From: Saccharum officinarum
Taxonomy: Eukaryota; Streptophyta; Magnoliopsida; Poales; Poaceae
Assembly: GCA_020631735.1 (NCBI GenBank)
Contig: CM036188.1
Coordinates: 14,116,214-14,180,213, forward strand
Length of the DNA: 64,000 nt
Reading direction: 5' to 3'
The notes under the pieces were generated by a model. That model was not told the origin of the DNA. It worked only from the letters and a program-made list of their open reading frames with translations, and did not search any database. Each line of letters begins with the position of its first letter. Within the stretch, counting starts at the first letter, position 1. This document shows, one piece after another, positions 11,502-22,818 of this stretch. Position numbers and translations under genes: made by a program.

Positions 11502-12732
11502 TAAATTAACATCTTTTGGTGAGAGTATCAGAAAAGGAAGACCTGTCGCATTGATATTTGATGCAACATTTCTCTGTGAAGTCCCTTTATCATTGGCCGC
11601 TGGTGGTACTTTTCTTTTCAAGAATCAATCCATCAAATTCTTGCTAGCTGTACAATTAATTAATGGATAAATTAAATAACCAATCAATAAACTAAAAAAA
11701 CCCAAACGAATCTGCATACACGGAGAAGTGGAGAACCTTATCTGATCAGGCCGGGCAGCAGATGGAGTCCAGGATTGCAAGCTACAGCGCTACGGTGGCC
11801 GATCAGGAAGACTGATGCCGTGACACGCCACCGGCCGCTCTCTCCATCTCGGTGTCTCTCTCGTTTGTGTCGTTTCGGCTTCGGCGCTTCGCTGCTATCT
11901 ATCGTGCATCGTGGGGAAGGAAGCGGCGGCTTCACTGTGCGTATCGTGAAGGAAGCGGAGGGAGGCTGGACTCGATAGTGGCTGAGGACTGATGTCACGC
12001 AAGATTTTGGGCTGCTGTCAACGTATCTGATACAGAGAAGCATACATGAGCCGGGCCAAAGGCCACTGCTGTCACCTGACAGCAGTGCGACAATGCTGGC
12101 TCCGCCCCTGCTCCGCTCCGTCGCTTTTGTGCAGGAGCCAGGAGGTGGCGACGGGGATATTTTCCGGCAAAGTCGGCAGGCCGGCATCGATGCGTCGTCC
12201 ACACGGTGGTTGGCACAGGCTTCACGACAAGCTCGACGTGCACGGGTGTGATGGTGGCCCATAGCTGCAGCACACTCGTGCTTCTGCTGCTCGCTGCTGT
12301 GTTGTGATGGCTGTCGACGGAAATCGCGGCTGCATGCAGGAGACAAGACCGGGTATCGAGATTTTTACCGGCACCCGTTGCAGCGCCACAGTGCATGGTA
12401 GGCAGCAGCTGCGCTTCCTCCTCCACACGCATACGCGTGCGCTAGCAGTCTGTGCTGTGCGTGCTGTTGCTGCATCTCCGGGAAGAAGAACGACGCACCC
12501 GGTTCATGTGGCATGGACGTGGAGACGACGTTGTGGTGCCGGGCGAGAGGTGGCCAGTCCAAATCGGCAGGGGAGGAGAACGCACACAGTTGGTCTCTCC
12601 TATTTCTATTTCATTATTATTATTATTATTTTAACTAAGCAATGTAGCCGTGTGTATGTGTATAAGTGGTATCTTTGTATGGCTATGTAAATACATGTGT
12701 GTATTAGCTACTAACAGGATGGGAGGGGAAAG

Positions 12733-12736
<4 letters not shown>

Positions 12737-12797
<61 letters not shown>
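12737..12797. repeat. (TA)n microsatellite
   Basis: About 60 bases of alternating TA near the 5' end of the reverse LTR. Confidence 0.95.
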
Positions 12798-12798
<1 letters not shown>

Positions 12799-12894
12799 TA
12801 CTTATTATTTATACTTATGATGCATTATCTATTTCTATAATTCTAGAAAATAATTGAAAATTTAAGGGAGTTATTTTGGTGTCGCAGATAAATT

Positions 12895-12975
12895 CCAGAG
12901 AAGCAATCAATCATGCAATCAAGCAATCAAGCATTTCAAGCAAGCACTTGGGCACTCAAGCAATCAAGCAGATAA
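12895..12975. repeat. Degenerate 'caatcaag' short tandem repeats
   Basis: Units such as 'gcaatcaagcaatcaagca' recur with small changes over about 80 bases inside the U3-like part of the reverse LTR. Confidence 0.6.
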
Positions 12976-13154
12976 TTCAACGTTCTATGCCAAATGCATA
13001 TGGTGAATTTTTAATGCAAGGTTCTAGAGAAAAGTTTTTCTAAAACAGTTCCGTAGAAAATAAACTAATCAAGTTTTAATTTGTTGTAAAATTCTAAAAG
13101 TTTAAATTTTTAGTGATTTTTAACAGGATGAAAAACACAGGGTGTTACAGTCAA

Positions 13155-13776
13155 GACCTTGCGTGGAGGAGATTTCCTTTTTTTCTTCCAATTTTTAATT
13201 TGCAGCTTGCTGCAAAGGAGATTAAATTTATTTTCATGTAAAACAATACTCTTTAAGTTAAAATTCTCTAACAATACTATGACCAAGTTTGTAAATATAT
13301 GTTTGAATGTGTACCGTCATTAAATTCAATATGAATATGTTTTTTGAAACAAAATATGAATATGTTTTAATAGTGCATTTTAAATGGCAATGTATATGTT
13401 AATATATTTGTTTATAAATCTAGTCAAAGTTAGATTTATATATTGATTTATGATAAAACTAGAATGACTAGCGATTTAGAACTAGTGAGTGGATAGTAAC
13501 AACATTAAGTAGACATGAATTACTCATATATGGTTTCAGAGAATAGTTCTGAATTCGTCACATACCGTCGCCCAAACTAGTTCTGAATTTCTCATATGAC
13601 TGAGGTTCAGCTTGATCATATCAAAGAAAGACGTAGAGATCAGAGCCCAAATCCGAGTCCAATACGCACGCGGCGAGTGGACATGTTTGGGATTATTCAA
13701 AGAAGAACGTACACCAATTCATCAATTCTAGCTTGCTAGGGTTTTGCATGCAAGCGCAGTCGCAGAGCTAGAAGCC
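13155..13776 (+). other. Upstream region of F-box copy A (duplicated upstream of copy B)
   Basis: This stretch matches 15121-15586 plus 17203-17295 with small changes; shared strings include 'ttctgaattcgt' and 'aaatccgagtccaatacgca'. It is the promoter and leader of the duplicated F-box gene. No separate gene is visible. Confidence 0.7.
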
Positions 13777-14768
13777 ATGGACGTGACGACACCCTGGTTC
13801 TAATCCTGGAGCGGATCGATTCGCTCGTCAGCCTCATGCGTCCACATGCAGAAGATGGCGCCGCGTCATTGCCGACCCCGGCCCCCTATATAAATATTGG
13901 TATTTATAGCAAAAAAATATTAATTTCATCTATTTTTTTTTGTTAAAATATGATGATTTTGATAAGAAATAGTGTAATTTTTTAAAAGTTCTTCAAACAT
14001 ATGATTATATATATTTTATCACACTAAAAAAATATGATCATATTTATTCGGCTTCCTTAACCAAAATCGTTGATTCCGCCTTTGGCCGGCGACTACTACA
14101 ATGGCTACCCCATACATGATGTATGGACCACCCGTCACCACAGCCCATCGTTTGTCCCCTCGTCATCCATCGATGCCCGCCACTTCTCCAGTTCCCTCGA
14201 CTTCGTCGTAGCCGTGAGCATATTTGAGTCTTGTTGGGGCTGGGACAGCAATCCATCATGGGAGGTCCGGGATAGCCGTGGCAGCCTCCTTCTGATGGAG
14301 TGTATTCCTGAGAAGCACATCTCCAACGCCTTCCCTGACCTACTCGTCTGTGAGCCTCTGACTCGGCGATTTTGGATCATCCCTCGACCGCCGGACTTCA
14401 AGTCTTCAACGGCGCCGATTGCAAGCTTCGGGGTGCCTTCCTCGTCGACGGCGATGAAGACGAGGCCGGAGGGCGCATTGGCATGTCAAACTTCAGGGTC
14501 TTGTGTGTGCTCGTCAGTCGTGACGATGGTGTCGCACGTTCCACCGTGTTCACTGCCGGCGGCGATACGGACGCGACGTGGAGCGAGAAGGCCATCGACC
14601 ACATGGACATGGGTAGTAGGAAAAAGGTGGCATATCCGTGTGAGTTCTCATGGCCACCGGTTTTGCAAGCTTGCTTGGATAGATGATAGAACCGTGTGTT
14701 CATTATGTGTTTCGTTGGAACCTTTAGCTTCACTTATGTCAGCTCTTGTTGTATCCTATCTGGCGTGA
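13777..14768 (+). pseudogene. F-box protein relic, copy A
   Basis: The start is nearly identical to copy B (17296) but has lost one G after codon 3, giving an early stop, and lacks 7 bp found in copy B near codon 20. At about 13880-14082 roughly 60 bp of coding sequence are replaced by about 200 bp of AT-rich DNA. The C-terminal half survives: SLLLMECIPEKH, LLVCEPLTRRFW, then in another frame LVDGDEDEAGGRIGMSNF. These match the conserved body of a large grass F-box family whose members act as SCF substrate adaptors. A frame change near 14390 is a further lesion. The gene cannot make the full protein. Confidence 0.65.
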
Positions 14769-15120
14769 CTATAAATCATCAATTTTGCCTCTCATCTTAG
14801 GCTATGTTTGGATGACTGGTTTTATGTATAAAACCAGTATAACATGAAAAGTTATTAGGGTCAGATCAGAAAATGTTGTTTGGATAACCGGCAGGGGCGA
14901 GAGCTGAGGCAGGCGAGCGAGCGGCATTGGATGGGGCTTGCTGCAGCAGCGAGGCAAAGTTGGGCGCGCAATGTCCGAACGAAACGAACGCCTGTGTTCT
15001 ATCATTATCGTATCCAGAAAGGGTGCTTCTTTTAGGAAACCCCTTAAAATTATAGGTATAGAAAATGAGATTGGATATGATATCCGGTGGAGATTGATAC
15101 TCCTTTTATAACTTTATATT
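14769..15120. other. Intergenic stretch with MITE-like start
   Basis: The segment after 14800 opens 'ttaggctatgtttggatgac', like a Tourist-type terminus, but no matching opposite end was found. No gene is visible. Confidence 0.35.
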
Positions 15121-15586
15121 TTTCAAGAACTTGTTCTTGAGGAGATTTCTTTTTTTTTCTTCAATATTTTGATTTATAGCTTGCTACCGAAGAGATTTAT
15201 TTTCATGTACTCAAACAATACGATTAAGTTAAACTTCTCTAACTATGACGGAGTTTGTATAAAGATGTTTGAATATTTACCGTCATTAAATCCATTGTGA
15301 AATATGTTTGAATAGTGCATTTATTTGGCGGTATATATGTTAATAACAAAATTGAATAGACATGAATTACTGATATGTTTTCGCAGAATAGTTCTGAATT
15401 CGTTTCATACCGTTGCCCAAACTAGTTCTGAATTTTTCATCTGATTGAGGTTCAGCTTTATCGAAGACATTTTATGCCCAACTGCAGTCTGGGCCTCATC
15501 ATGGGTCCACCACTGCACCACGCATCAAAGCCCAAATCCGAGTCCAATACGCACGCGGCGTGTGGATACGTTTGGGACTATTCAAG
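15121..15586 (+). other. Upstream region of F-box copy B, first part
   Basis: This is a second copy of the sequence at 13155-13690, continuing after a 1.6-kb insertion at 17203. It ends in 'tattcaag', which is repeated at 17203-17210 as a target-site duplication. Confidence 0.65.
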
Positions 15587-17202
15587 ACGGCGTTGCTAGC
15601 GCCCGGACGCCTGGCTCCAGGGCAGCGTCCGGACGCTGCAAAAACCACGCGAGCGCCTCCGCTCGTCCCGCCCCGTACGCCCCCGCCCCACGAAAAATAG
15701 GAAAAGGCGACCCCCGCCCCGCTCCTGCACCCGCGAATCCCCCCGGCCCGCCCCCTGCACGGAGCCCCGCCGTCAGCTTACCACCAAGCCCCCCTCTCCC
15801 CGCGCGCACGGATCTATCTCGCCCCCAACCTCGCCGACCCTAGCACCTCCGCCCCCACCAGCTCACCACCGTAAATCCCCCCACCCCTCCACAACTGCAA
15901 AAAAGAGGGGAAAGCTATTGCAACATCGAAGGGCCTTAATGAAACAAACGAGAAAAGCTGTTGAAAACAAACGCAAAAAACTATTGAAACATCAGAAAAA
16001 TAATTAATGAAACAAAAACAAAAAAAACTGGTGAAACGAAAAAAGAAGCTGCTGCTGCACCAAAGGATAAGAAGCTACTGCAACAAAAGAGAAGAAGCTA
16101 CTGAAACAAAAGGTGAAGAAGCTACTGCAACAAGGAGAAAGAAGCTGCTGCAACAACAAGAAGAAAGCTAATGCAACAAAGAGAAGAAGCTACTGCAACA
16201 AGAAGAAAGAAGCTGCTGCAACAAGAAGAAAAAGCTAATGCAACAAAGGGGATGAAGCTACTACAACATCAGAGAAACGTGCTTCACATCATCTGTTGCC
16301 ATGTAGCTTAGATCTGACCCGCCATAAGGAGAAGAAGCTACTGCAACAAGGGGAAAAAGCTACTGCAACAACCAGAGAGAAGTTGCTGCAACAAAGGAGA
16401 AGAAGCTACTGCAACATCAGAGAAATGGTTGCTTCACATCATCTGTTGAATATAACTTGCATCTGCCTCGCCACAAAAACCGAGAAGAAGCTACTGCAAC
16501 ATCACAAAATCGTGCTTTCACATCATCTGTTGCATGTAGCTTAGATCTACCTCGCCACAAAAACCGTAGCCACTATCAAAACCATAGATCCAGAGGGGGA
16601 CGAGGAGGAGGAGGAGAAGGGGAGGGAGGAAGAGGAGGGGCGCCTCAGATCCAGAGGAAAGAGCGTGTGGGGGGTCCTTCCCCACCTACCTCATCGGAGC
16701 CCATGGATCCACCATGGGGAGCCCCGATGCTCCAAGGATCCGCCACGGTGGGAGGCCCCATGCTGCCGTCGAGGTGGAGGAGGACGCTCCAGGGTGAAGG
16801 AGACCACCACGCCACTGAATGTGCGCCTCCTCCCATAGATCCACCACGGGAAGGCGGAGCTCCCATGGATCCACCACGCGCCGCCCTCTCTCGGTCGCAT
16901 GGAGGATGCGGGAGCAAAGGAGGAAGGAAAAGGGGAGGGAGTGGAAGGAGGAGGAAGAGGGAGCAGGCGCGGCTTGCTGGTGAGTGCTCCTCCCTACCAG
17001 CGTCGCGTCCGACTCTAGTGCCATGGAGCCGAGCAGAAGAGCAGACGCGTGACTATGAGTGGGGGCGGAGTGAACGAGGAGAAGGATGGAGAGGCCGGAC
17101 GAGCGGATAAGGATGGGGAGGGAGCGGGCTTGGTCGGGTAGAGTCGGTCGCGCGGGTCGAGTTCGTCCGTCCCGTCCGGACGTACGTACTGTATCATTAC
17201 CG
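15587..17202. mobile_element. 1.6-kb non-autonomous DNA transposon, MULE- or hAT-like
   Basis: Comparison with F-box copy A shows an extra 1616 bp here, flanked by 'tattcaag' on both sides (15579-15586 and 17203-17210). Eight bases perfect, or nine with one mismatch, suits hAT or Mutator-like elements. The ends (acggcgttgctagcgcccgg... and ...gtccggacg...attaccg) are only loosely inverted. The interior has a GC-rich left part, a long 'gaagctactgcaaca' repeat tract and a GC-rich right part. Frames such as 16457-17110 are compositional and carry no known domain. No transposase is present. Confidence 0.65.
15895..16560 (+). repeat. Interspersed 'gaagctactgcaacaa' repeats
   Basis: More than 15 imperfect units of about 20-35 bp share 'aagct(a/g)ctgcaaca'. 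Spacing is irregular. Similar 'ttgcaacat' runs occur at 36215-36500, in a segment with the same kind of right end, so this is an internal feature of the element family. Confidence 0.8.
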
Positions 17203-17295
17203 TATTCAAGAAGAAACGTACGGGATCAACAATTCATCAATTCCACATATAACGCTGGGGTTTTGCATGCAAGCGCAGTCGCAGAACTAAAAGCG

Positions 17296-17499
17296 ATGGA
17301 TGTGGACGACACCGTGGTTCTAATCCTGGAGCGGATCAATTCGCTCGTCAGCCTCATCCGCGCCGCGTCCACATGCAGAAGATGGCGCCGCGTCATCGCC
17401 GACGCCGGCTTCCTCCGCCGCTTCCGCTCTCTCCATGGACCACCCGTCGCCGGCCACTACTACAATCGCTACGTTATAGAAAATATTGATAAAAAATGA
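17296..17499 (+). pseudogene. F-box protein relic, copy B (N-terminal part)
   Basis: ATG at 17296 (after 'gcagaactaaaagcg', matching copy A) opens an F-box: VVLILERINSLVSLIRAAST, then CRRWRRVIADAGFLRRF. After about 58 codons, where the family sequence should continue (GHYYN), the reading runs into AT-rich DNA and stops at 17497-17499. The missing C-terminal half is the part kept by copy A. An upstream in-frame extension to 17086 comes from the inserted transposon and is not regarded as coding. A short F-box-only peptide is possible but unlikely to be functional. Confidence 0.65.
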
Positions 17500-17855
17500 A
17501 AATTGACAACCACAAAATTAACTGAAATTGACAACAACAATAAAATTAAAAAAGCGGACAATTAAGTAGACAAAATGAAAAATAAAATACTAAAACTGAA
17601 ATTGACAACTAGAAAATAAAACTAAAAAAGTCAAATAGAAACTGAAAACTAAAGTAGACAAAATAAGAAACACCACACTTTTAACATCACACTGGCTAGG
17701 GAATATTACTTTTAAGAAGAAAACAACAATTCATCGTGACAATAACCAACGGTGGCATGGCCAGATCCACATCAATATATCTGTCAGGATCAGTGTTAGG
17801 ACCAAAGAAATGACAGATGACCCCTGCATGATCACTCATTCAACACGGCACCTAC
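17476..17855. repeat. A-rich 'aactgaaattgacaa' tract
   Basis: Repeated units like 'ctgaaattgacaac' and 'gtagacaaaatgaaa' fill this stretch. The same vocabulary fills 24480-25180. It begins exactly where F-box copy B loses its coding sequence, so it is likely part of an element that truncated the gene. Confidence 0.55.
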
Positions 17856-17858
17856 TAA

Positions 17859-18099
17859 GGGCATGTTTAGTTCCCAAAATTTTGTATTTTTTTTAAAGAT
17901 TCCTCGTCATCTCAAATCTTTGGACGCATACATGAAGCATTAAATGTTGATAAAAAATAAAACTAATTACACAGTTTAGACGAAATTCATGAGACAAATC
18001 TTTTAAGCCTAATTAGATCATGATTGGACACTAATTACCAAATATCAACGAAAGTGCTACAGTATCATTTTTCAAAAATTTTCGTGAACTAAACCAGAC
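17859..18099. mobile_element. Tourist-like MITE, 241 bp
   Basis: Ends GGGCATGTTTAGTTCCC and the complement of GAACTAAACCAGAC are inverted copies. TAA is duplicated at 17856-17858 and 18100-18102. The body includes 'gcctaattagatcatgattgg', common in grass MITEs of this type. Non-coding. Confidence 0.75.
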
Positions 18100-18109
18100 T
18101 AAAAAAAAC

Positions 18110-18362
18110 GAACGATATCAGCTTTTACGCGGACTGACGCACATGTCCTGTGGGTATGGCAGGCTAGGCCGCCAGGACCGGCCACCGGGCCGCTTGTGGG
18201 CAGGTCGCCCGCTAGCCGCGGGGAGGGACCCGAAGCGTGTTAGCTTTTGCGTAGAGAGATCTGTAGAGCATACAGGGAGCAGGCCCGTCTTAGGCCACAC
18301 CGCTGTACAGACCCAGGAAACGTGGCGTCCGGACGAAGGAACGTCTGCTCGTGAGTATTACT
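18110..18362. mobile_element. Degraded end of a MULE-like element
   Basis: The GC-rich segment ends 'gcgtccggacg ... gtattactg', like the right ends at 17175-17202 and 36798-36843. The left end could not be found. It lies upstream of the duplicated NLR 3' flank. Confidence 0.35.
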
Positions 18363-18504
18363 GTAAAAATATTGATATAAATGTTTATTTACTAGAAAAA
18401 AGTCAATGGTTTAAAATTCACAATATTGTATTTATTATTTATTTTTACTATTTTTTTAAAAAGAGATACTTTATAATGAAAAAAACAAAAAAAGAAACGT
18501 ACGC

Positions 18505-18770
18505 GGGAAAGCTCTGGCTCAGATTAGAGCGGTGTTTTTGGCGAGCGGATGGTCAAGCCATTTCCTGATTTGGCTAGACGAAAATTTAAAGGCAAAAATT
18601 TTTGCTATTTAATATTAGGTATATATTAAGTATAAGTGATTGTCTCATGACATAGAATAATCTGCTATAAATATAGTGATTTAGTGGTGTTGAGTTGATA
18701 ATAACTATCGCAAAAAAAAAGAATTGATATATAACTACTCTATATATTTAAAGTGAGACTAGGGATACTA
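18505..18770. repeat. Segment duplicated at 36870-37045
   Basis: Both loci share 'gctctgg(c/t)tcagattaga', 'ggctagacgaaaatttaaag' and 'atatagtgattt(a/g)gtgg'. The shared block precedes the NLR 3' flank in both NLR-A and NLR-C, so it belongs to the ancestral duplication unit. No gene is visible. Confidence 0.7.
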
Positions 18771-18775
18771 ACAAG

Positions 18776-18950
18776 CGACCCAGACGACAAGCAGAGCTCC
18801 ATCCATGTACTCAAAACTCATCATAAGTTAAAAAAAAGAAGCAGAAGCTTGGTGTTTAGTTACGAAATCTTCCGCTGTGTTACGTGCAATAGACTTCAGA
18901 ACATACAAAATGTTTTTGTTTACATCATCGACATGGGATGACTTTGTAAT
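18776..18950. repeat. NLR 3' flank, copy A of three
   Basis: The block beginning 'gcgacccagacgacaagcag' and running to 'tacatcatcgacatggga' is repeated at 27855-28030 (NLR-B) and 37370-37535 (NLR-C). It marks the extent of the tandem duplication beyond the coding region. Confidence 0.85.
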
Positions 18951-19180
18951 AAAGATGGAGCATACCGTTTGTTGGCATGTCGTTCTGATTATCTAGTGCA
19001 GAAGTAAATAGAGCCAATGTGCAAGTGCAAATTCGAATTAACAACATTACTAGTAGCAAACAGATGAAACAAACCAAACACGGGGAGATTCGAGCAGTAG
19101 CTGCCAACACCACGTAAGGTTCTTCTTGGCACGCCCAAGACCTGCAGCAGCGTACAGAGCAGAGCAGCAAGGTAGCTGCG

Positions 19181-22100
19181 TCAACTAGAAGCAGGCTGGA
19201 TTTCACTGTGGACAAGCAGAGAGAAGAGTTGTGAGCACGAAAACATTACTTGCGTTGACAAATTCTGCTGAAAATAAAGGAAACGAGAAGGTAAAGCTGC
19301 TACTGCACAGGGTTCGCTGACCTGTCGGTCGTGGTTTCTATGATCACTTGTGAGATCTCTCCGGCGTGGTCAGGAAGGGATTCTGTTGCTTCCACCTCCA
19401 CATTGGATCCTTCAACATCTCCCAGGTCATGGAAGTTTCGGTCATGTGACAGCCGCAGGACAGGATGATTGGGGTGTGCGTTCACTTCCTCTTCCAGCAT
19501 ACTGAGCCTCGCCACCTTAGATTCATACCAGAGTGAAATCACCTTGAGCCTTGGAAGGTGCTTGATGCCAATAATCCCTGACTTCAAAATGCAGCGCCTG
19601 ATTTCTATCCGTTCCATCTGAGGGCTGGTGCCCTCCTCAAATATAATCTCTTTCCGGTCGTTCGTTCCCCAAATCTCAAGTGTCCTGAGGTTCAGGAATC
19701 CTCTGGTTCTAAACACTAATTTCTCCCCAAGGTATGCACTGGGGTAAAACTGAAGGAGCATGAGTTTTGGCAGTTCCCCAAGTATCTCCATGGTTTTATC
19801 TTCCTTTAGCTGGCTACAGATTAAGGAAATCTTCACCAGCTGTGTAAGATTCCTGAACCAGTCGGTCATCTCTCCTATATATCCGTACAAGCTGAGGCTC
19901 CTCAGGTGGGGAGGAGGGGAGGAAGAAGAAATTAACCATCCAAGTCCTTTATCCTGGTGTTTGCCGGCCCTCACAGTGAGAGAATGAAGGGAAGAGAGCT
20001 TCTCAATGGATGCACAAAGTATCTTACACTTTTTCTTGGAAGCCCCGTTTGTTCCAGTGGCTAGTTTTCTTAATCGGGTCAGCTCCCCGAGCTCTTTAAC
20101 TGCTTTGCTGCTAGTTCTTCTAATGTCCACAGACTCTAGTATCTGCAACTCTTTTAAGTTGCCAACTCCTCTTGGAACCCTCACTCCATCTCCGCCAGTC
20201 CTGGACCAACCACTAGAGCAGCCAATGTGTAGATCACCAATTGCTCTGGCGCGGCGGTCTGAATGAGCTATTAGGATTGGCAGGCACAATGTGGCAAACA
20301 AACAACTCACTGGTTCATCTGGATCCAAATGAGAATAGCCTCTCCTATTACAGCGGAGGACACGGAGATCTCGAAGTTTAGTGATTTCCGTTGGCAGAGT
20401 TGTAATATAAGTGTGTCCCATGTCCAAAATTTGTAGGCCTTGCATATTTCCAATGCCACTCGGAAGTGAATAAATTGCTGACCAAGCACTGACATTCAGA
20501 AATTTCAAGTGACACAACAGGGCTATCTTATTTATACCATCTTGTGTGATTCTAAATTCTCTACCCACCAAATCCAAAACTCTTAGCATCCTCAACTTAG
20601 GTGTAGAAATTGAAGGTGTGAGATCCAGATCCCAACCACCAGACCCCTCAGTAAAAAAGGTTAATGATCGAATATGCCTCCAATCCATGCCTTCCTTTTG
20701 GCACTTGGTGTCGTGGTATGCAACATGACGGAAGTTTTCCTCTGGTACATTATTTCCATTACTCTGGATTAAGTGGACAAAATTTTCTTCTCTAGAAATT
20801 GAGACTATGATATCACGCATGATGTCATGAACTCGGCAAGTATTAACAGTTCCCTCTATACCCAACCTTGATGATTGAATCATACTCCGGCTGATTAGCT
20901 CATCAAAGTACTCTTTCCCAACCTCATCAATGGTTGTCCCAACCTTTGCTCTTACAAACCCTTCTGCTATCCATCTACCAACCAGATGACTTCTTTTGAT
21001 TTCATAATCTTCAGGGAAAATGCTGAGATACAGAAGACATGGCTTAAGAGGTGAGGGCAAGTGGTTGTAGCTGAGGGTTACCACCCTCCTTATTGCTTCA
21101 AGGCTTGGGTTACTTTCAAGCTCTGAAGGGAGTTTTTGATAGAAGTTTTCCCACTCTGCAATCTTCTTAGTGGCTAGAACACCTCCTATTGTGAGTATTG
21201 CCAATGGTAAATATCCACACTTCTTTACTACTTTTGTAACTATTGTGCTCAGGTTCTCGTCTTTGTCCATTTCTTCATGTGTTATGTTTGTCTTTCTCTG
21301 TAGCAACTTTATGGCATCATCACTTTGTAGGGCCTTAAGGCGGTAGATAAGTAATTCTGAAGTACAGTGCCCAGCCAAGCCAACATCCCTGGTAGTAACA
21401 ATTATTCGACTACCTTTGTTATTTGACCTAGGAAGTGCAATATCACTAATCCAGTTCCAGTGATGTATTTCCCATAGGTCATCAAAAACAATAAAGTACC
21501 TCTTGTCCTGAAGCTGTGTTCTGAGGTAGCTGGCAAGACCGTTTTCCAGCACTTTCCCGACAAGTTGTTCCAAGTGTTTCTTCAATGCATCAGCGCCAAA
21601 AAATTGACTGATCATGTCTTGGAGCATCGCCCTCTTGGAAAATGATTGTGACACGGTGATCCAAGCATTATAAGGAAAGCTCTTCAGAGTATCCTCCTTG
21701 CTTTCATAGGTTTTCCTTGCAAGAGTAGTCTTCCCTAAACCACCCATGCCAACCACACATATCACCTTAGTAGGACTGTCCATAGCGGTGACATCCATCA
21801 GAGCAATCAACTCTCTTTTTGGTGCTGCAAAGCCCACAAGTTCTGCTTCATCAGTGTTGCAAGCTGCATTGTTGCGAATATCTTCCATGTTGGAATCCAT
21901 CTCATCAGTGATGTTGGAGGATTCTGTCTTGATTAACTTGTAACGCCTATTCCTGTTGCTCACTTCTTCGATTCTTGATTTGAGGTTGCGAATCTTGATA
22001 GCTATTCGATGACGATCTTTGAGCTTCAACAACTGTTTTGACAAGCTATGGCTCCCCACATGGACCATAAACTCGTCAAGGCAATCTTCAATGTCATAGG

Positions 22101-22726
22101 ACAGATCTCGTACTTGCTCTGCCCAGACCTTTACTAGTTTATCCTTTTTCTCTGTTACTTCAGGAGCTTGCAGGAATGCTTCCATGGTTTTTAGCTCATC
22201 TTTGATGAACCTGTGAAACAAAGGTCAAAATAAATTCGCATTTACTTTTTACAGAATACAAATAAATGTGTGTCACATACATGACCCAACTCTGTATCCA
22301 ACAACCTTTCCACTTGGTACATGCAGTTTCACACCTTCATGGAAGGAGTTTATTAAGGCACATCGAACCATATGAAAGGAGTTGCACACCTTTGTGCTAA
22401 TCACTCTGTACAGCCTATATATATTTTAGGATGGCCAAATTAACACGAAAATGGTGTTGGATGCTGATTCCTGACCTCAAATGGTGGGCCTACGTAGTCG
22501 TTACTTATTTGAAGCATGAAAAAGACATGCAGACACGTCTGGACAGTGGGCTTCATAGTTGTGCTGTGATTGTGAATGAATCAGCTCGGAGTATGTTGCT
22601 GCATGCTTACCACATCTCCTTCTGCACGCCCATCAGCAAGCTTATCTCAGTACCGGCGGCTGAAGCCGCCTTGCTGACGGCGCTGCCCAGGATTGACTTC
22701 GCCATGGTGAGCGCCGTCTCCGCCAT
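19181..22726 (-). CDS. NLR-A: intact CC-NB-ARC-LRR resistance protein
   Basis: Intracellular immune receptor of the CNL class. Exon 1 (22611-22726) encodes MAETALTMAKSIL to QKEM. A 400-bp intron has GTAAGC and ACAG borders, and exon 2 runs from 22210. The Rx-type coiled coil contains VWAEQVRDLSYDIEDCLDEF. NB-ARC motifs are complete: P-loop GMGGLGKTTLA, RNBS-A AWITVSQSF, kinase-2 YFIVFDDLWE, RNBS-B GSRIIVTTRD, GLPL-type CGYLPLAILTIGG, RNBS-D CLLYLSIFPED and MHD-type CRVHDIMRD. About 15 irregular LRRs follow. The frame can stop at 19300, but a donor at 19321 and acceptor at 19206, conserved in all paralogues, predict a last exon 19181-19205 and a protein of 1009 residues. RPM1-like within CNLs; the recognised pathogen is unknown. 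Confidence 0.9.
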
Positions 22727-22818
22727 CTCTGGTTACGCTGCAAACAATTAATCGAGCTGGCGGTTTTCCCTGATCAACTCGGAGACTGAAAGCATCAGTA
22801 CAGGCATTGAGTGTCTTT

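Larger units (their letters stand above)
7304..13149 (-). mobile_element. 5.85-kb solo-LTR-like unit, reverse orientation
   Basis: Read on the minus strand it starts TGTAACACCCTG (13149) and ends GGGCCCGACA (7304), with TG/CA ends and GTCAA duplicated on both sides. A minus-strand TATA box (CTATAAAAGG, about 10625-10634) and a polyadenylation signal (AATAAAAG, about 7405-7412) close to the 3' end fit U3-R-U5 order. I found no internal gag-pol domains or repeated ends, so it looks like a very long solo LTR enlarged by inserts such as the MITE at 11272-11501. Short GC-rich frames inside (for example 9865-10650 and 11738-12690) show no recognisable domain and are not called genes. An internally deleted element is the alternative. 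Confidence 0.6.

Noticed and set aside
11738..12432. 202- and 145-codon minus-strand frames
   Set aside because: Cys/Arg/Ser-rich random-looking sequences inside the LTR-like unit without domain or gene signals.
15895..16560. Repeats resembling a CRISPR array
   Set aside because: Units are irregular in length and spacing, have no unique spacers, and lie in a plant transposon-like insertion.
16457..17110. 217-codon plus-strand frame in GC-rich DNA
   Set aside because: Gly/Arg/Pro-rich composition, no domain, overlapping frames on the other strand of similar length, and located inside a transposon-like insertion.
17086..17295. N-terminal extension of F-box copy B
   Set aside because: The added codons come from the inserted transposon-like sequence. 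The conserved start is at 17296, as in copy A.
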